Source of the DNA: Protaetiibacter sp. SSC-01
Lineage (GTDB): Bacteria > Actinomycetota > Actinomycetes > Actinomycetales > Microbacteriaceae
NCBI RefSeq assembly: GCF_014483895.1
Contig: NZ_CP059987.1
Location: 868,001-932,000, forward strand
DNA: 64,000 bases
Reading direction: 5' to 3'
A program made the position numbers and the translations under genes. Under the pieces are notes generated by a model, which did no database searches, was not told the origin of the DNA, and saw only the letters and a program-made list of their open reading frames with translations. How positions within the stretch are numbered: the stretch's first letter is position 1; each line of letters opens with the position of its first letter. Below are positions 39,855 through 49,045 of the stretch, one piece after another.

Positions 39855-40778
39855 TCAGGCGTGCAGCTGGGCGTTGAGCTCGACGCCGTGGCCGTCGCGG
39901 GGCAGTGCCTCGACGGCACCCGTGACGGAGTTGCGGCGGAACAGGATGCCGGGCACGCCCGAGAGCTCGACGGCCTTCACGGTGCGCGGCCCAGCCGGCA
40001 GGCGGTAGGTGACCTTCGTGCCGGCCGTGACGTAGAGGCCCGCCTCGACGACGGAGTCGTCGCCGATCGAGATGCCGATGCCCGAGTTCGCGCCGAGGAG
40101 GGCGCGCTCGCCGATCACGACGCGCTCCGTGCCGCCGCCCGAGAGGGTGCCCATGATGGAGGCGCCGCCGCCGATGTCGGAGCCGTCGCCCACGACGACG
40201 CCCTGCGAGATGCGCCCCTCGACCATCGACGAGCCGAGCGTTCCGGCGTTGAAGTTCACGAAGCCCTCGTGCATGACGGTCGTGCCGGGGGCGAGGTGCG
40301 CGCCGAGCCGCACGCGGGCGGCATCCGCGATGCGCACGCGCTCGGGCACGACGTAGTCGAGCATCCGCGGGAACTTGTCGACGCCCGTGACCGAGATGCC
40401 GGCACGCTGCAGGCGAGCGCGCCCGCTCGAGAGCACCGACGGATGCGCGGGCCCGCCCGTCGTCCACGCGACGATCGGCAGGTGGGCGAAGACGCCGTCG
40501 AGGTTGACCTCGTTCGGCTTGACGAGCAGGTGCGACAGGAGGTGGAGGCGGAGGTAGGCGTCCGGGGTGGAGGCGGGGGCCGCATCCGTGTCGATCTCGA
40601 CGAGCATCGCCTCGGTCGTGACCTCGCGCACGGGGTCGGCGCCGACCCCGTCGGCCACCTCGGCGGGCGCGGAGGCGTCCGCGGGGGCGGCGCCGAGCGC
40701 GGGGGAGGGGAACCAGGTGTCGAGCACGGTTCCGTCGGCGGCGATCGTGGCGAGTCCGTGGCCCCAGGCGGTCGTCAT
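39855..40778 (-). CDS. dapD: Tetrahydrodipicolinate N-succinyltransferase
   Basis: A 307-residue trimeric enzyme that adds succinyl-CoA to tetrahydrodipicolinate in lysine/diaminopimelate synthesis. It is the long actinobacterial-type DapD: an alpha/beta N-terminal part (1-130), a left-handed beta-helix ([55 protein letters not shown]), and a C-terminal [11 protein letters not shown] region. ATG 40778 has TAACCT exactly 6 nt upstream. It is head-to-head with dapE. Confidence 0.95.
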   Translation of the reverse strand: MTTAWGHGLATIAADGTVLDTWFPSPALGAAPADASAPAEVADGVGADPVREVTTEAMLVEIDTDAAPASTPDAYLRLHLLSHLLVKPNEVNLDGVFAHLPIVAWTTGGPAHPSVLSSGRARLQRAGISVTGVDKFPRMLDYVVPERVRIADAARVRLGAHLAPGTTVMHEGFVNFNAGTLGSSMVEGRISQGVVVGDGSDIGGGASIMGTLSGGGTERVVIGERALLGANSGIGISIGDDSVVEAGLYVTAGTKVTYRLPAGPRTVKAVELSGVPGILFRRNSVTGAVEALPRDGHGVELNAQLHA

Positions 40779-40811
40779 AGTGCCAGGTTATCGGCTGGGT
40801 AGGGTTGGTCC
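40779..40811. promoter_or_regulatory. Divergent dapD/dapE leaderless promoters
   Basis: Minus-strand TAACCT (40790-40785) and plus-strand TAGGGT (40800-40805) each sit exactly 6 nt from their start codons. Both genes are driven from a 33-bp gap. Confidence 0.7.
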
Positions 40812-41882
40812 GTGCCCGCCCTCGACCTCGCCACCAGCACCCCCGAGCTCACGCGCCAGCTCGTCGACATCTTCTCGGTGTCGGGCGAGGAGGCCGCGAT
40901 CGCCGACGCCATCGAGCATGTTGTGCGCGCGCAGCCGCACCTCGAGGTGGTGCGCGACGGCGACGCCGTCGTCGCCCGCACGAACCTCGGCCGCCCGCAG
41001 CGCGTCGTCATCGCGGGTCACATCGACACGGTGCCGGTCAACGACAACCTGCCCGCGCGGCTCGAGGGCGACATCCTGTGGGGCCGCGGCACGGTCGACA
41101 TGAAGGGCGGATGCGCGGTCATGCTCGCGCTCGCCACCCAGCTCGCCGAGCCCGCGATCGACGTCACGTGGGTCTGGTACGACAACGAGGAGGTCGACTC
41201 CTCGCTCAACGGCCTCGGCCGCATCGCGCGCGAGCGCCCCGAGCTGCTGCAGGCCGACTTCGCGATCCTCGGCGAGCCCTCGAACGGCAAGATCGAGGGC
41301 GGATGCAACGGCACGATCCGCGTCGACGTCACGACCCGCGGCAAGCGCGCGCACTCGGCCCGCGCCTGGATGGGCGAGAACGCCATCCACGCGATGGCGC
41401 CCGTGCTCGAGCGCCTCGCCGCGTATGAGGCGCGCGAGGTCGAGGTCGACGGGCTCGTGTACCGCGAGAGTCTCTCGGCCGTGCGCATCTCGGGCGGCGT
41501 CGCCGGCAACGTCATCCCCGACGAGTGCACCGTGCACGTCAACTACCGCTTCGCGCCGAGCCGCAGCGGCGCCGAGGCCCTCGCCCACCTCGAGGAGCTG
41601 CTCGCCGGCCTCCCGGTGGAGATCGCGGTCGCCGACCTCGCCGAGGGCGCCCGCCCCGGCCTCGACGCGCCGCTCGCCCAGCAGTTCGTCGCCGCGGTCG
41701 GCGGCGAGGCCCGACCCAAGTACGGGTGGACGGATGTCGCCCGCTTCAGCGCTCTCCGCATCCCCGCCGTGAACTACGGCCCCGGCGACCCGAGTCTCGC
41801 CCACGCCGACGATGAGCGCGTGCCCGTGGCGCAGATCGAGCGGGTCGAGGCGGGCCTGCGCCGATGGCTCAGCGCCGGCTGA
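40812..41882 (+). CDS. dapE: Succinyl-diaminopimelate desuccinylase
   Basis: A 356-residue di-zinc M20-family amidohydrolase removing succinate to give LL-diaminopimelate. Metal and catalytic motifs: [21 protein letters not shown] (bridging Asp), WYDNEEVDS (catalytic Glu pair), [16 protein letters not shown], and a C-terminal [14 protein letters not shown] with the last His. GTG 40812 has TAGGGT 6 nt upstream. The next gene begins inside its last 19 bp. Confidence 0.94.
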   Translation: MPALDLATSTPELTRQLVDIFSVSGEEAAIADAIEHVVRAQPHLEVVRDGDAVVARTNLGRPQRVVIAGHIDTVPVNDNLPARLEGDILWGRGTVDMKGGCAVMLALATQLAEPAIDVTWVWYDNEEVDSSLNGLGRIARERPELLQADFAILGEPSNGKIEGGCNGTIRVDVTTRGKRAHSARAWMGENAIHAMAPVLERLAAYEAREVEVDGLVYRESLSAVRISGGVAGNVIPDECTVHVNYRFAPSRSGAEALAHLEELLAGLPVEIAVADLAEGARPGLDAPLAQQFVAAVGGEARPKYGWTDVARFSALRIPAVNYGPGDPSLAHADDERVPVAQIERVEAGLRRWLSAG

Positions 41883-43096
41883 TCCTCCCCGCGCTCGTGC
41901 GGTGGCGCCTCACACCCTGGTGGGGCCGCGTGCTCGTCGTCTTCGCGCTCTCGCGCGTCGTGACGACGGCGATCATGCTGTGGGGCGCGGGCGAGCAGGC
42001 GCGCACGACGGGCGCCTCGCCGCTCGACTACGCGACGTTCGCGAGCAACTGGGACGGTCAGTGGTACTGGCTCATCGCGGTCGCGGGCTACCCATCCGAG
42101 CTGCCCGTCGACGCATCCGGCCACGTCATGCAGAACGCGTGGGCGTTCATGCCGGCCTACCCACTGCTGCTCGGCGTCTTCGCGCGGCTGGGGTTCCCGT
42201 TCCCGCCGCTCGCCGTGCTGCTGTCGCTTGCGGCGGGGGCGTGCGCGGCGTTGCTCTTCGAACGGCTGCTGCGAGGCAACGGCTTCTCGCCGGGCTCGGC
42301 GCTCTTCGGCGTCGTGCTGCTGTGCACCGCCCCGCTGTCGCCCATGTTCCAGGTCGCCTACGCGGAGGCGGCGGGGCTCGCGCTGCTGTTCCTCGCACTC
42401 CTGCTCGTGCAGCGGCGTCTGTTCTGGACGCTCGTGCCGGTCGTGATCCTCATGTCACTCACGCGGCCGTCAGGGCTCGCGTTCGCGCTCTTCCTTCTGC
42501 TCGTGTTCGCCCTGCGGATCTGGAGGCGGCGGCGCGACGCCGATGCGCATCCGCTGCCCCCGCGGGAGTTCTGGGGGCTCGTGACCGCGGGCCTCGCGAG
42601 CTTCGCGGCGGGGCTCGCGTGGCCGGCTGTCGCGTGGGCCGTGACGGGCTCGCCGAGCGCCTACCTCGACACCGAGCTGTCGTGGCGGGCGAGCTACCTC
42701 GGCTACGGAGAGCTCGTGCCGTTCGAGGCGTGGCTGCGCGGCATCGCGTTCTGGCTGGAGTTCGCGGGAGCGGATGCGCCGGCCACCTCGCTCGCGGTCG
42801 TCGCGGTGGTCGTCATGGTCGCCCTCTTCGCGGTGTTCCTCGGGAGCCCGTGGGGACGTCGTCTCGGCGAGCTGCGGCTGTGGCTCGTGAGCTACCTTGT
42901 GTATCTCATGGCGGTGTTCTTCCCGCAGTCGAGCACGTGGCGCCTGCTGCTGCCGCTGTCGCCCGCCCTCGGAGCCTTCGCGGTGCCGCGCTCGCGGGCG
43001 CTGCGGGTCGTGCTCGTGGTGCTCGGCGTGCTCGGGCAGCTGTGGTGGGTGTACTTCTGCTGGGTGCGCGTGCCGGGCGACTGGTCGCCGCCGTAG
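41864..43096 (+). CDS. GT-C-type membrane glycosyltransferase (PIG-V/mannosyltransferase-like)
   Basis: A 410-residue integral membrane protein with about eleven hydrophobic segments. The first outside loop carries [18 protein letters not shown], with an acidic residue in the place of the GT-C catalytic Asp, and [11 protein letters not shown] follows as in PIG-V-like mannosyltransferases. It probably moves a sugar from a polyprenyl-phosphate donor to a cell-envelope acceptor. It starts 19 bp inside the dapE end, so it is coupled. Confidence 0.75.
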   Translation: MAQRRLILPALVRWRLTPWWGRVLVVFALSRVVTTAIMLWGAGEQARTTGASPLDYATFASNWDGQWYWLIAVAGYPSELPVDASGHVMQNAWAFMPAYPLLLGVFARLGFPFPPLAVLLSLAAGACAALLFERLLRGNGFSPGSALFGVVLLCTAPLSPMFQVAYAEAAGLALLFLALLLVQRRLFWTLVPVVILMSLTRPSGLAFALFLLLVFALRIWRRRRDADAHPLPPREFWGLVTAGLASFAAGLAWPAVAWAVTGSPSAYLDTELSWRASYLGYGELVPFEAWLRGIAFWLEFAGADAPATSLAVVAVVVMVALFAVFLGSPWGRRLGELRLWLVSYLVYLMAVFFPQSSTWRLLLPLSPALGAFAVPRSRALRVVLVVLGVLGQLWWVYFCWVRVPGDWSPP

Positions 43097-43198
43097 GCGC
43101 CCGTCACCGTGCCCGCGGCGCTGGCCCGCCGCAGGATTCGCCCGTGTCCCCCGCATACGGGATAATGGGGATGAGCAACCGTCGAAAGGGGACATCTC

Positions 43199-43369
43199 AT
43201 GGCAGCCATGAAGCCGAGGACCGGTGACGGCCCGATGGAGGCTGTGAAGGAGGGTCGCCTCATCATCGTGCGCGTTCCGCTCGAGGGCGGAGGCCGCCTG
43301 GTGGTCTCGGTCAACGACGACGAGGCCAAGGAACTGCACGACGCTCTCGCGAGCGTCATCGCGGGCTGA
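43199..43369 (+). CDS. DUF3117 family small protein (56 aa)
   Basis: A 56-residue protein, opening MAAMKPRTGDGPMEAVKEGR and ending HDALASVIAG, belongs to the highly conserved actinobacterial DUF3117 family of unknown function. ATG 43199 has AAAGGGGA upstream, and GATAAT near 43161-43166 is a near-consensus -10, unusually strong for this window, so the gene is probably well expressed. A hairpin terminator follows. Confidence 0.9.
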   Translation: MAAMKPRTGDGPMEAVKEGRLIIVRVPLEGGGRLVVSVNDDEAKELHDALASVIAG

Positions 43370-43385
43370 CCCGACACAAGCCGAC

Positions 43386-43419
43386 GCGCCCCGTCTGATC
43401 TCCGGATCAGGCGGGGCGC
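43386..43419 (+). terminator. Hairpin terminator after the DUF3117 gene
   Basis: 15-bp arms (GCGCCCCGTCTGATC and complement with one wobble) enclose a short loop, 16 bp after the stop. It also faces the convergent methyltransferase. Confidence 0.8.
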
Positions 43420-43448
43420 GGTCGTCGGCGGGGGAGACGCGCGGGGCG

Positions 43449-44081
43449 TCAGTCGGACGTCTTGACGAGCTGCAGCAGCCCGTCGCCCGCGGTGCTGAGG
43501 GATGCCGTGACGGCGGCCGACTCGGCGATCGTCGTGAGCAGGGCCCGGAAGTCGGCGACCGTCTCGTCGCGCTGCGCCGGGTCGGCGACGCGACCCCGCC
43601 ACAGGGCGTGGGCGACCGCGACCACGCCGCCCGTGCGCGCGATCCGGAGACCGTGCTCCACGTAGTCGAGCACCGATCCGGGGTCGGCGTCGACGAGCAC
43701 GAGGTCGTAGGCGCCGTCGTTCATGCGCGGGAGCACGTCGGTGGCGCGGCCCGCGATGAGGCGGGCGCGCGAGGAGGGGATGCCGGCGTCGGCGTAGGCC
43801 TGACGCGCGCGGTTCTGGTGATCGATCTCGACGTCGATCGTCGTGAGCGTGGCGTTCGGGGCGCCCTGCAGGAGCCACAGGCCGCTCACGCCGGCGCCCG
43901 TGCCGATCTCGAGGATGTTGCGCGCACCGCTCGCGGCGGCGAGCACGGCGAGCTGGGCGCCCACGGCGGGCGAGACCGGGTCGATGCCGAGCTCGAGCGA
44001 GTGCTGCCGGGCAGCCTGCGTCGCGGGGGGTTCCACGGGGAACTCCTCCGCGAACTTCCAGCTCAGGTCTTTGTCGCTCAC
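43449..44081 (-). CDS. O-methyltransferase (class I SAM-dependent, COMT-like)
   Basis: A 210-residue small-molecule O-methyltransferase of the metal-dependent catechol type. Motif I is ILEIGTGAGVSGLWLL (about 56-71), then LTTIDVEIDHQNRARQAYADAG and DLVLVDADPGSVLDYVEHGLR. The metal-site Asp is kept in VDAD. GTG 44081 has GGAGGC upstream. It is divergent from tatB, and the neighbour sigma/anti-sigma genes often found here in actinobacteria are absent. Confidence 0.85.
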   Translation of the reverse strand: MSDKDLSWKFAEEFPVEPPATQAARQHSLELGIDPVSPAVGAQLAVLAAASGARNILEIGTGAGVSGLWLLQGAPNATLTTIDVEIDHQNRARQAYADAGIPSSRARLIAGRATDVLPRMNDGAYDLVLVDADPGSVLDYVEHGLRIARTGGVVAVAHALWRGRVADPAQRDETVADFRALLTTIAESAAVTASLSTAGDGLLQLVKTSD

Positions 44082-44138
44082 ATCGCCTCCGCCTCCCAGC
44101 GTAGGGCCGTGCCCAGCCCGCGCCGGTATCCTGAGCGG

Positions 44139-44519
44139 GTGTCCTTCGGGTTGACCTTCGACAAGATCCTGATCATCCTCGTGATCGCGGTCTTCCTCGT
44201 GGGCCCCGAGCGTCTGCCGGGCTACGCCGCCCAGCTCGCGCGCCTCACGCGCTCGCTGCGCGACCTCGCGAACGGCGCGAAAGACCGGATGCGCGAGGAG
44301 ATGGGCCCCGAGTTCGACGAGGTCGACTGGGCGAAGCTCGATCCCCGCAAGTACGACCCGCGCCGCATCATCCGCGACGCCCTTCTCGAGGAGGACCCGG
44401 CCGGCCCGGTGCCCGCCGGTCCGCCGACGCCGACCCGCTCCTCGGCGACCGCGTACGAGCTGCGCCAGCGCCGGCTCGGCAAGGGGCCCGTGCCGCCGTT
44501 CGACGGCGAGGCGACCTAG
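44139..44519 (+). CDS. tatB: Sec-independent protein translocase TatB
   Basis: A 126-residue Tat component with a short N-terminal membrane helix (FDKILIILVIAVFLVGPERLP, including the GPERLP hinge) and an amphipathic helix (LARLTRSLRDLANGAKDRMREEMGPEFDEVDW). TatB recognises twin-arginine signal peptides with TatC. GTG 44139 has TATCCT exactly 6 nt upstream. It ends 7 bp from the convergent SDR gene. Confidence 0.92.
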   Translation: MSFGLTFDKILIILVIAVFLVGPERLPGYAAQLARLTRSLRDLANGAKDRMREEMGPEFDEVDWAKLDPRKYDPRRIIRDALLEEDPAGPVPAGPPTPTRSSATAYELRQRRLGKGPVPPFDGEAT

Positions 44520-44526
44520 GCTCGCA

Positions 44527-45312
44527 TCACAGCACGGTGGGCAGCACGCCGCCGTCTGCCCGCAGGGCCGCGCCGTTCGTCGCCGACGCGAGTGGGCTCG
44601 CGAGGTAGGCCACGAGGCTCGCGATCTCCTCGGGGCGGAGGAAGCGTTGGGCGAGCGACGTGTCGCGCACGAGCGCGTCGCGGAGCGCCTCGGCCGGCAT
44701 CCCCTGAGCGTGCGCGATGTGCTCGATCGTGCGCGCCACGCCGTCGGAGTAGGTCGGGCCGCCGAGCACGGTGTTGACGGTCACGGCGGTGCCCTTCGTG
44801 AGCTTCGAGAGGCCGTTCGCGAGCGCGAGCGCGGCCGCCTTGGTGGCGCCGTAGGCGATCATGTCGCCCGGCACGTCGACGGCCGACTCGGTGCCGACGA
44901 AGAGGATGCGGCCCGCGCCCGCCGCGATCATGTCGCCGAGCACGGCGCGCGAGAGCCGCACGGCGCTCATGAGGTTCACCTCGATGTAGCGGGCCCACTC
45001 GTCGTCGCCGACTTCGGCGAACGGGGCGACGTCGAACGTGCCGACGTTGTTGACGAGGATGTCGACCCGTCCGAGTCGCTCGACGAGAGCGCGCGTCCGC
45101 GCGGCATCCGCGAGGTCGGCGGCGAGCCCTGTGACGTCGGCGCGCGGGACGGCCTCGCGCAGGAGCGCGACCGCTGCGTCGACGCGTTCTGCCCGCCGCC
45201 CGTTGAGCACGACAGCCGCGCCCTCCTCGGCGAGCGTGCGGGCGATCGCGAAGCCGATGCCCTCGGTCGAGCCGCTGATGAAGGCGCGGGCGCCGTCGAG
45301 TTGGAGATCCAT
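44527..45312 (-). CDS. Short-chain dehydrogenase/reductase
   Basis: A 261-residue classical SDR. It has the cofactor loop ISGSTEGIGFAIA (about 12-24), ILVNNVG, the Ser in LFVGTES and the YGATKAAALAL catalytic Tyr/Lys. VVLNGRRAERV (Arg at the end of beta-2) favours NADP(H). It is divergent from a MarR regulator with two palindromic operators in between, so it is probably the target of that regulator. The substrate is unknown. Confidence 0.88.
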   Translation of the reverse strand: MDLQLDGARAFISGSTEGIGFAIARTLAEEGAAVVLNGRRAERVDAAVALLREAVPRADVTGLAADLADAARTRALVERLGRVDILVNNVGTFDVAPFAEVGDDEWARYIEVNLMSAVRLSRAVLGDMIAAGAGRILFVGTESAVDVPGDMIAYGATKAAALALANGLSKLTKGTAVTVNTVLGGPTYSDGVARTIEHIAHAQGMPAEALRDALVRDTSLAQRFLRPEEIASLVAYLASPLASATNGAALRADGGVLPTVL

Positions 45313-45412
45313 GGGGTCCTTCCGGGCGCGCGAGGCGCCGATTCACTTTCCTGGGAAAGTCAACGGTAGGCGAAATCACTTTCCCAAGCAAGTAATCGGC
45401 TAGGCTCGCACC
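45313..45412. promoter_or_regulatory. SDR/MarR intergenic operators
   Basis: A perfect inverted repeat ACTTTCC-TG-GGAAAGT (45345-45360) and a related site ACTTTCCCAAGCAAGT (45378-45393) lie 33 bp apart, three helical turns. The second covers the -35 position of the marR promoter (TAGGCT -10 at 45401-45406, 6 nt before ATG). Confidence 0.7.
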
Positions 45413-45910
45413 ATGACATCCGAATCCGCGGAGCTTCCCGCTCGCGACTTCGCGCCTGACGAGCTCGACACGTGGTCGGCCGTCGCGACGCTCCTCGAAT
45501 GGATGCCCGCGGCTCTCGACGCGCAGCTGCAACGCGACGCGGGGCTCAGTCACTTCGAGTTCGGCATCCTCTACGCGCTCGCCCGCGCCGAGGACGGCGT
45601 GCTGCGCATGAGCGAGCTCGCGGGCTACGCCAACAGCACCCTCTCGCGGCTGTCACGGGCGGTCGCGCGCCTCGAGCGCCCGGGCTGGGTTCGCCGCGAG
45701 GTCGACCCTTCGGATGGGCGCGTGACCCTCGCGCGGATCACCGCCGAGGGGCGACGCGCGCAGCAGGCGGCGGCACCGGGGCACGTCGACCTCGTGCGGC
45801 GCGTCGTGTTCGGCTCCCTCACGCCCGCGCAGGCGCGGGCCTTGGGTGAGAGCAGCCGGCGCATCACATCCGCTCTCCGCGCCGACGGCGCCTGGCGCCC
45901 GGCCCCCTGA
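45413..45910 (+). CDS. MarR-family transcriptional regulator
   Basis: A 165-residue winged-helix regulator: ALDAQLQRDAGLSHFEFGILYALARAEDGVLRMSELAGYANSTLSRLSRAVARLERPGWVRRE is the MarR DNA-binding core (about 40-100), with DPSDGRVTLARITAEGRR as the wing. It binds as a dimer and is usually released by a small ligand. It is probably autoregulated and controls the divergent SDR gene through the operators at 45345 and 45378. Confidence 0.9.
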   Translation: MTSESAELPARDFAPDELDTWSAVATLLEWMPAALDAQLQRDAGLSHFEFGILYALARAEDGVLRMSELAGYANSTLSRLSRAVARLERPGWVRREVDPSDGRVTLARITAEGRRAQQAAAPGHVDLVRRVVFGSLTPAQARALGESSRRITSALRADGAWRPAP

Positions 45911-45914
45911 CGAG

Positions 45915-45974
45915 AGTTCCCGTTCCGCGTGATAGTCGCCGAAGGAACGGGTGCGAACACGCGGAACGGGAACT
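45915..45974. terminator. Long hairpin between convergent marR and aldehyde dehydrogenase genes
   Basis: Perfect 17-bp arms (45915-45931 and 45958-45974, AGTTCCCGTTCCGCGTG) with a 26-nt loop that itself holds GGAACGGG. It ends 2 bp before the dehydrogenase stop, so it is a likely two-way terminator. Confidence 0.75.
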
Positions 45975-45975
45975 T

Positions 45976-47523
45976 TCAGCGGCGGCGGACGGCCTTGAGC
46001 CCCTTGAGGGTGAACACCATGAGCCCGACAAGGCGGCCGAACTCGTAGCCCGTGCGTGGTAGCTGCAGGAGCCCCGTCGCCTCGGCGACCGTCGTCGACT
46101 CGGTGAAGCGCAGCAGCCCGTCGACACCGTTGCGGCGCCCGACCCCCGACTGCTTGACGCCGCCCATGGGGGCATCTATCGAGCCGAAGGTCGCGCGGTA
46201 GCCCTCGTTGATGTTCACCGAGCCGGCCTCGAGGCGCGCGGCCACGCCGCGGGCGCGCGCGGGAGAACCGGACATGACGGATGCGTTGAGGCCGTAGTCC
46301 GTGTCGTTCGCGGCGGCGACCGCGGCATCCGCGTTCTCGACGACCGTGACGGCCACGAGCGGGCCGAAGGTCTCGCCCGCGAAGCACTGCATCTCGGAGG
46401 TCACGTCGGTGAGCACGGTCGGCTCGAGCACGTAGGGGCCGAGGTCGGGGCGGTGGCGGCCCCCGGCGAGCACCGTCGCGCCCTTCGCGATCGCGTCGTC
46501 GAGGTGCGCCGTGACGCGCTCGAGCTGGGCGGCGGATGCGAGCGAGCCGACATCCGCCGTGTAGTCGAAGTCGACGCCGAGGGCGAGGTTGCGCACGCGC
46601 TCGGCGAAGGCGGGCACGAAGCGGTCGGCGACTCCCTTCTCGACGTAGACGCGCTCGATCGACACGCACAACTGCCCGGCGGCCGAGAAGCACGCGTAGG
46701 CGGCATCGGCGGCGGCCTTCTCGGGGTCGACGTCGTCGAGCACGATGAGCGGGTTCTTGCCGCCGAGCTCCATCGAGGCGCCGATGAGGCGGCCCGCGGC
46801 GCGCTGCGCGACGGTGCGGCCGGTCGCCGTCGAGCCCGTGAAGCACACGTAGTCGGCGGCGTCGACGACGGCCGAGCCGACCTCGGAACCCGGGCCCGCG
46901 ACGACCTGCCACAGCTCGGGCGGCAGTCCCGCGTCGACGAACGCGCGGCGGGCGAGCAGCACCGAGAGGGTGCCCTGATCGTCGGCCTTCTGCAGCACGC
47001 CGTTGCCGACCGCGAGGGCCGGCGCGATGTCCATGAGGGCGAGGCTCAGCGGGTAGTTCCAGGGCGTGATGACGCCGATGAGCCCCTTCGGGGCGCGACG
47101 CACGCGGGTGCGCATGACGAGCGGGATGCCAGCGCGGCGCGCCTCGGGGCGCAGCACGCGCCGGGCGCTCAGCGCGGCATAGCGCGTCGCGGCTGCCGAG
47201 TTGAAGACCTCCTCGAAGGCCTGCCCGCGTGTCTTGCCGGTCTCGGACTGCACGGCGTCGAGCAGCAGCTCGCGGCGCTCGAGGAAGAGGTCGTGCCCCC
47301 GCAGCAGCACGGCGCGGCGGTGCGCGTCGCCCGCGGCCCACCACGCGCGCTGCGCCTCCCGCGCGCGGAGGGCGGCATCCGCCACCTCCTCGACGGTCGC
47401 GTGGGGGAGCGTGTAGAGCTCCTCGCCCGTGAACGGGGCGATGACGGAGACGGGGGATGCGGCGCGGCCGGCGAGGTCGGTGATGAGCTCGTCGGCGAGC
47501 GTCCGGGGCAGCAGGCCGGGCAT
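45976..47523 (-). CDS. Aldehyde dehydrogenase, succinate-semialdehyde dehydrogenase type
   Basis: A 515-residue NAD(P)-dependent aldehyde dehydrogenase. Signatures: VITPWNYPLSLALMDIAPAL, FTGSTATGR (cofactor), MELGGKNPLIVLDDVD (general-base Glu) and AGQLCVSIERVYV (catalytic Cys). Overall it is closest to actinobacterial GabD2-type succinate-semialdehyde dehydrogenases (from memory), though substrate range is broad in the family. ATG 47523 has TAGACT exactly 6 nt upstream. It is divergent from the MFS gene. Confidence 0.86.
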   Translation of the reverse strand: MPGLLPRTLADELITDLAGRAASPVSVIAPFTGEELYTLPHATVEEVADAALRAREAQRAWWAAGDAHRRAVLLRGHDLFLERRELLLDAVQSETGKTRGQAFEEVFNSAAATRYAALSARRVLRPEARRAGIPLVMRTRVRRAPKGLIGVITPWNYPLSLALMDIAPALAVGNGVLQKADDQGTLSVLLARRAFVDAGLPPELWQVVAGPGSEVGSAVVDAADYVCFTGSTATGRTVAQRAAGRLIGASMELGGKNPLIVLDDVDPEKAAADAAYACFSAAGQLCVSIERVYVEKGVADRFVPAFAERVRNLALGVDFDYTADVGSLASAAQLERVTAHLDDAIAKGATVLAGGRHRPDLGPYVLEPTVLTDVTSEMQCFAGETFGPLVAVTVVENADAAVAAANDTDYGLNASVMSGSPARARGVAARLEAGSVNINEGYRATFGSIDAPMGGVKQSGVGRRNGVDGLLRFTESTTVAEATGLLQLPRTGYEFGRLVGLMVFTLKGLKAVRRR

Positions 47524-47617
47524 GCCGCGAGTCTAACTTGGACGGGCGTCCAACTCGGGGCCCCTGTGCGGGGGAGGCTGCCCGGATGCCGGCCGCGCTC
47601 CCGGTAGGGTGGCCCGC

Positions 47618-49045
47618 ATGACGACGCCGTCTCCGAGGATCCGCGCATCCGTGATCGCCCGCTACGCGGCCGGCTCGATCGGCACGGGAGGGTTCGGCAC
47701 GCTCCCCGGGCTCGTGCTCGCGATCTACCTCACCGACACGCTCGGCGTCGCCGCGATCTGGGCCTCCGTTATCATCGGCACCGCGAAGCTGTGGGATGTC
47801 GTGATCGACCCCGTCATCGGCGGCCGCAGCGACCGCAGCCTCGCCGTCACCGGCTCCCGTCGCCGCTTCATGCTCATCGGCGCCCTCCTGCTGCCCGTGT
47901 TCTTCATCCTGACCTTCGCCGTCCTGCCGGGCGTCGGGCCCGTCGTCGCCGGCCTGTGGGTGCTCGTGGCGTTCGTGCTCACGGCCACGGCGTTCAGCCT
48001 CTTCCAGGTGCCCTACATCGCCCTGCCCGCCGAGCTCGTCGGCGACTACGACGGCCGCACGCGCCTGCTCTCGGCGCGCGTCGTCGTTCTCACGATCGCC
48101 ATCCTGCTGTTCGGCGCGGGCGGGCCCATGCTCGTGAAGCTCTTCAGCGGCACCGCCGATGGCACCGCGACCCAGTCGGGCTATCTCGGCATGGCGGTCG
48201 TCGCGGGCCTCCTGCTCGGGCTCGGGATGCTCGTGGCCGTCACGTCGGCGCAGCGGGGCCCGCGCGCGGACGCCCCGCCGCGCATCCCGCTCGGCCGCTA
48301 CTACCGGGATGGCGTCGAGGCGCTGCGCTCGAGCCGCCCGTTCCGCGCGCTGCTGCTCACCTTCCTGCTGCAGGCCCTCGCCACGGGCATGATGCTCGCG
48401 GGCGCCGCCTATGTCGCCAAGTGGGTGCTGCGCGACCCGATCGACGGCACGACGTTCCTCTTCGTGGCCCTCATCGCGCCGGCCCTCGTGTGCGCGCCGG
48501 TGTGGGCCGTCATCTCGCGCCGCACCGGCAAGGAGTGGGCGTTCGGCGTCGCATCCGTGCTCTTCGGGCTCGCGGCGCTGTCGCTCGTGCTGCTCGTGTG
48601 GATCCCCGGCCCCTGGCTCTACGCGCCGGTCGCGCTCGCGGGCGCCGCGTACGCGGGCATGCAGACGCTCCCCATGGCGATGCTGCCCGACGTCATCAGC
48701 GACGACGCGACCCGCAACGGCCCGGGACGCGCGGGCGTCTTCGGGGGCGTGTGGACCGCGGGCGAGACGACGGGCATGGCGCTCGGCGCCGTGCTGCTCA
48801 CGCTCGTGCTCGCGCTCACCGGCTACCAGGAGGCATTCGCAGGTCAGGTCGTCGAGCAGAGCGCCAACGCCCTCACGGGGATCGTGCTGAGCTTCAGCAT
48901 CGTGCCCGCGATCATGATCGGCGTGAGCCTGTGGGCGCTCAGCCGCTACCCGCTGAGGCGCGGCGACATCGACGGGGCGGTGGTCGCATCCGCTGTTCCC
49001 GTGGGCGACATCACTGCCGCCGACACCGCGGAGGAGACCCGATGA
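47618..49045 (+). CDS. MFS transporter, GPH/MelB-like cation symporter type
   Basis: A 475-residue membrane protein with twelve hydrophobic segments. The N-terminal half has WDVVIDPVIGGRSDRSLAVTGSRRRFMLIG, the usual loop of glycoside-pentoside-hexuronide symporters, and FQVPYIALPAELVGDYDGRTRL. In the second half MAMLPDVISDDATRNGPGRAGVFGGVW is equally typical. Ligand unknown. ATG 47618 has TAGGGT 7 nt upstream. The next gene overlaps by ATGA, so the transporter and PLP enzyme act together. Confidence 0.85.
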   Translation: MTTPSPRIRASVIARYAAGSIGTGGFGTLPGLVLAIYLTDTLGVAAIWASVIIGTAKLWDVVIDPVIGGRSDRSLAVTGSRRRFMLIGALLLPVFFILTFAVLPGVGPVVAGLWVLVAFVLTATAFSLFQVPYIALPAELVGDYDGRTRLLSARVVVLTIAILLFGAGGPMLVKLFSGTADGTATQSGYLGMAVVAGLLLGLGMLVAVTSAQRGPRADAPPRIPLGRYYRDGVEALRSSRPFRALLLTFLLQALATGMMLAGAAYVAKWVLRDPIDGTTFLFVALIAPALVCAPVWAVISRRTGKEWAFGVASVLFGLAALSLVLLVWIPGPWLYAPVALAGAAYAGMQTLPMAMLPDVISDDATRNGPGRAGVFGGVWTAGETTGMALGAVLLTLVLALTGYQEAFAGQVVEQSANALTGIVLSFSIVPAIMIGVSLWALSRYPLRRGDIDGAVVASAVPVGDITAADTAEETR

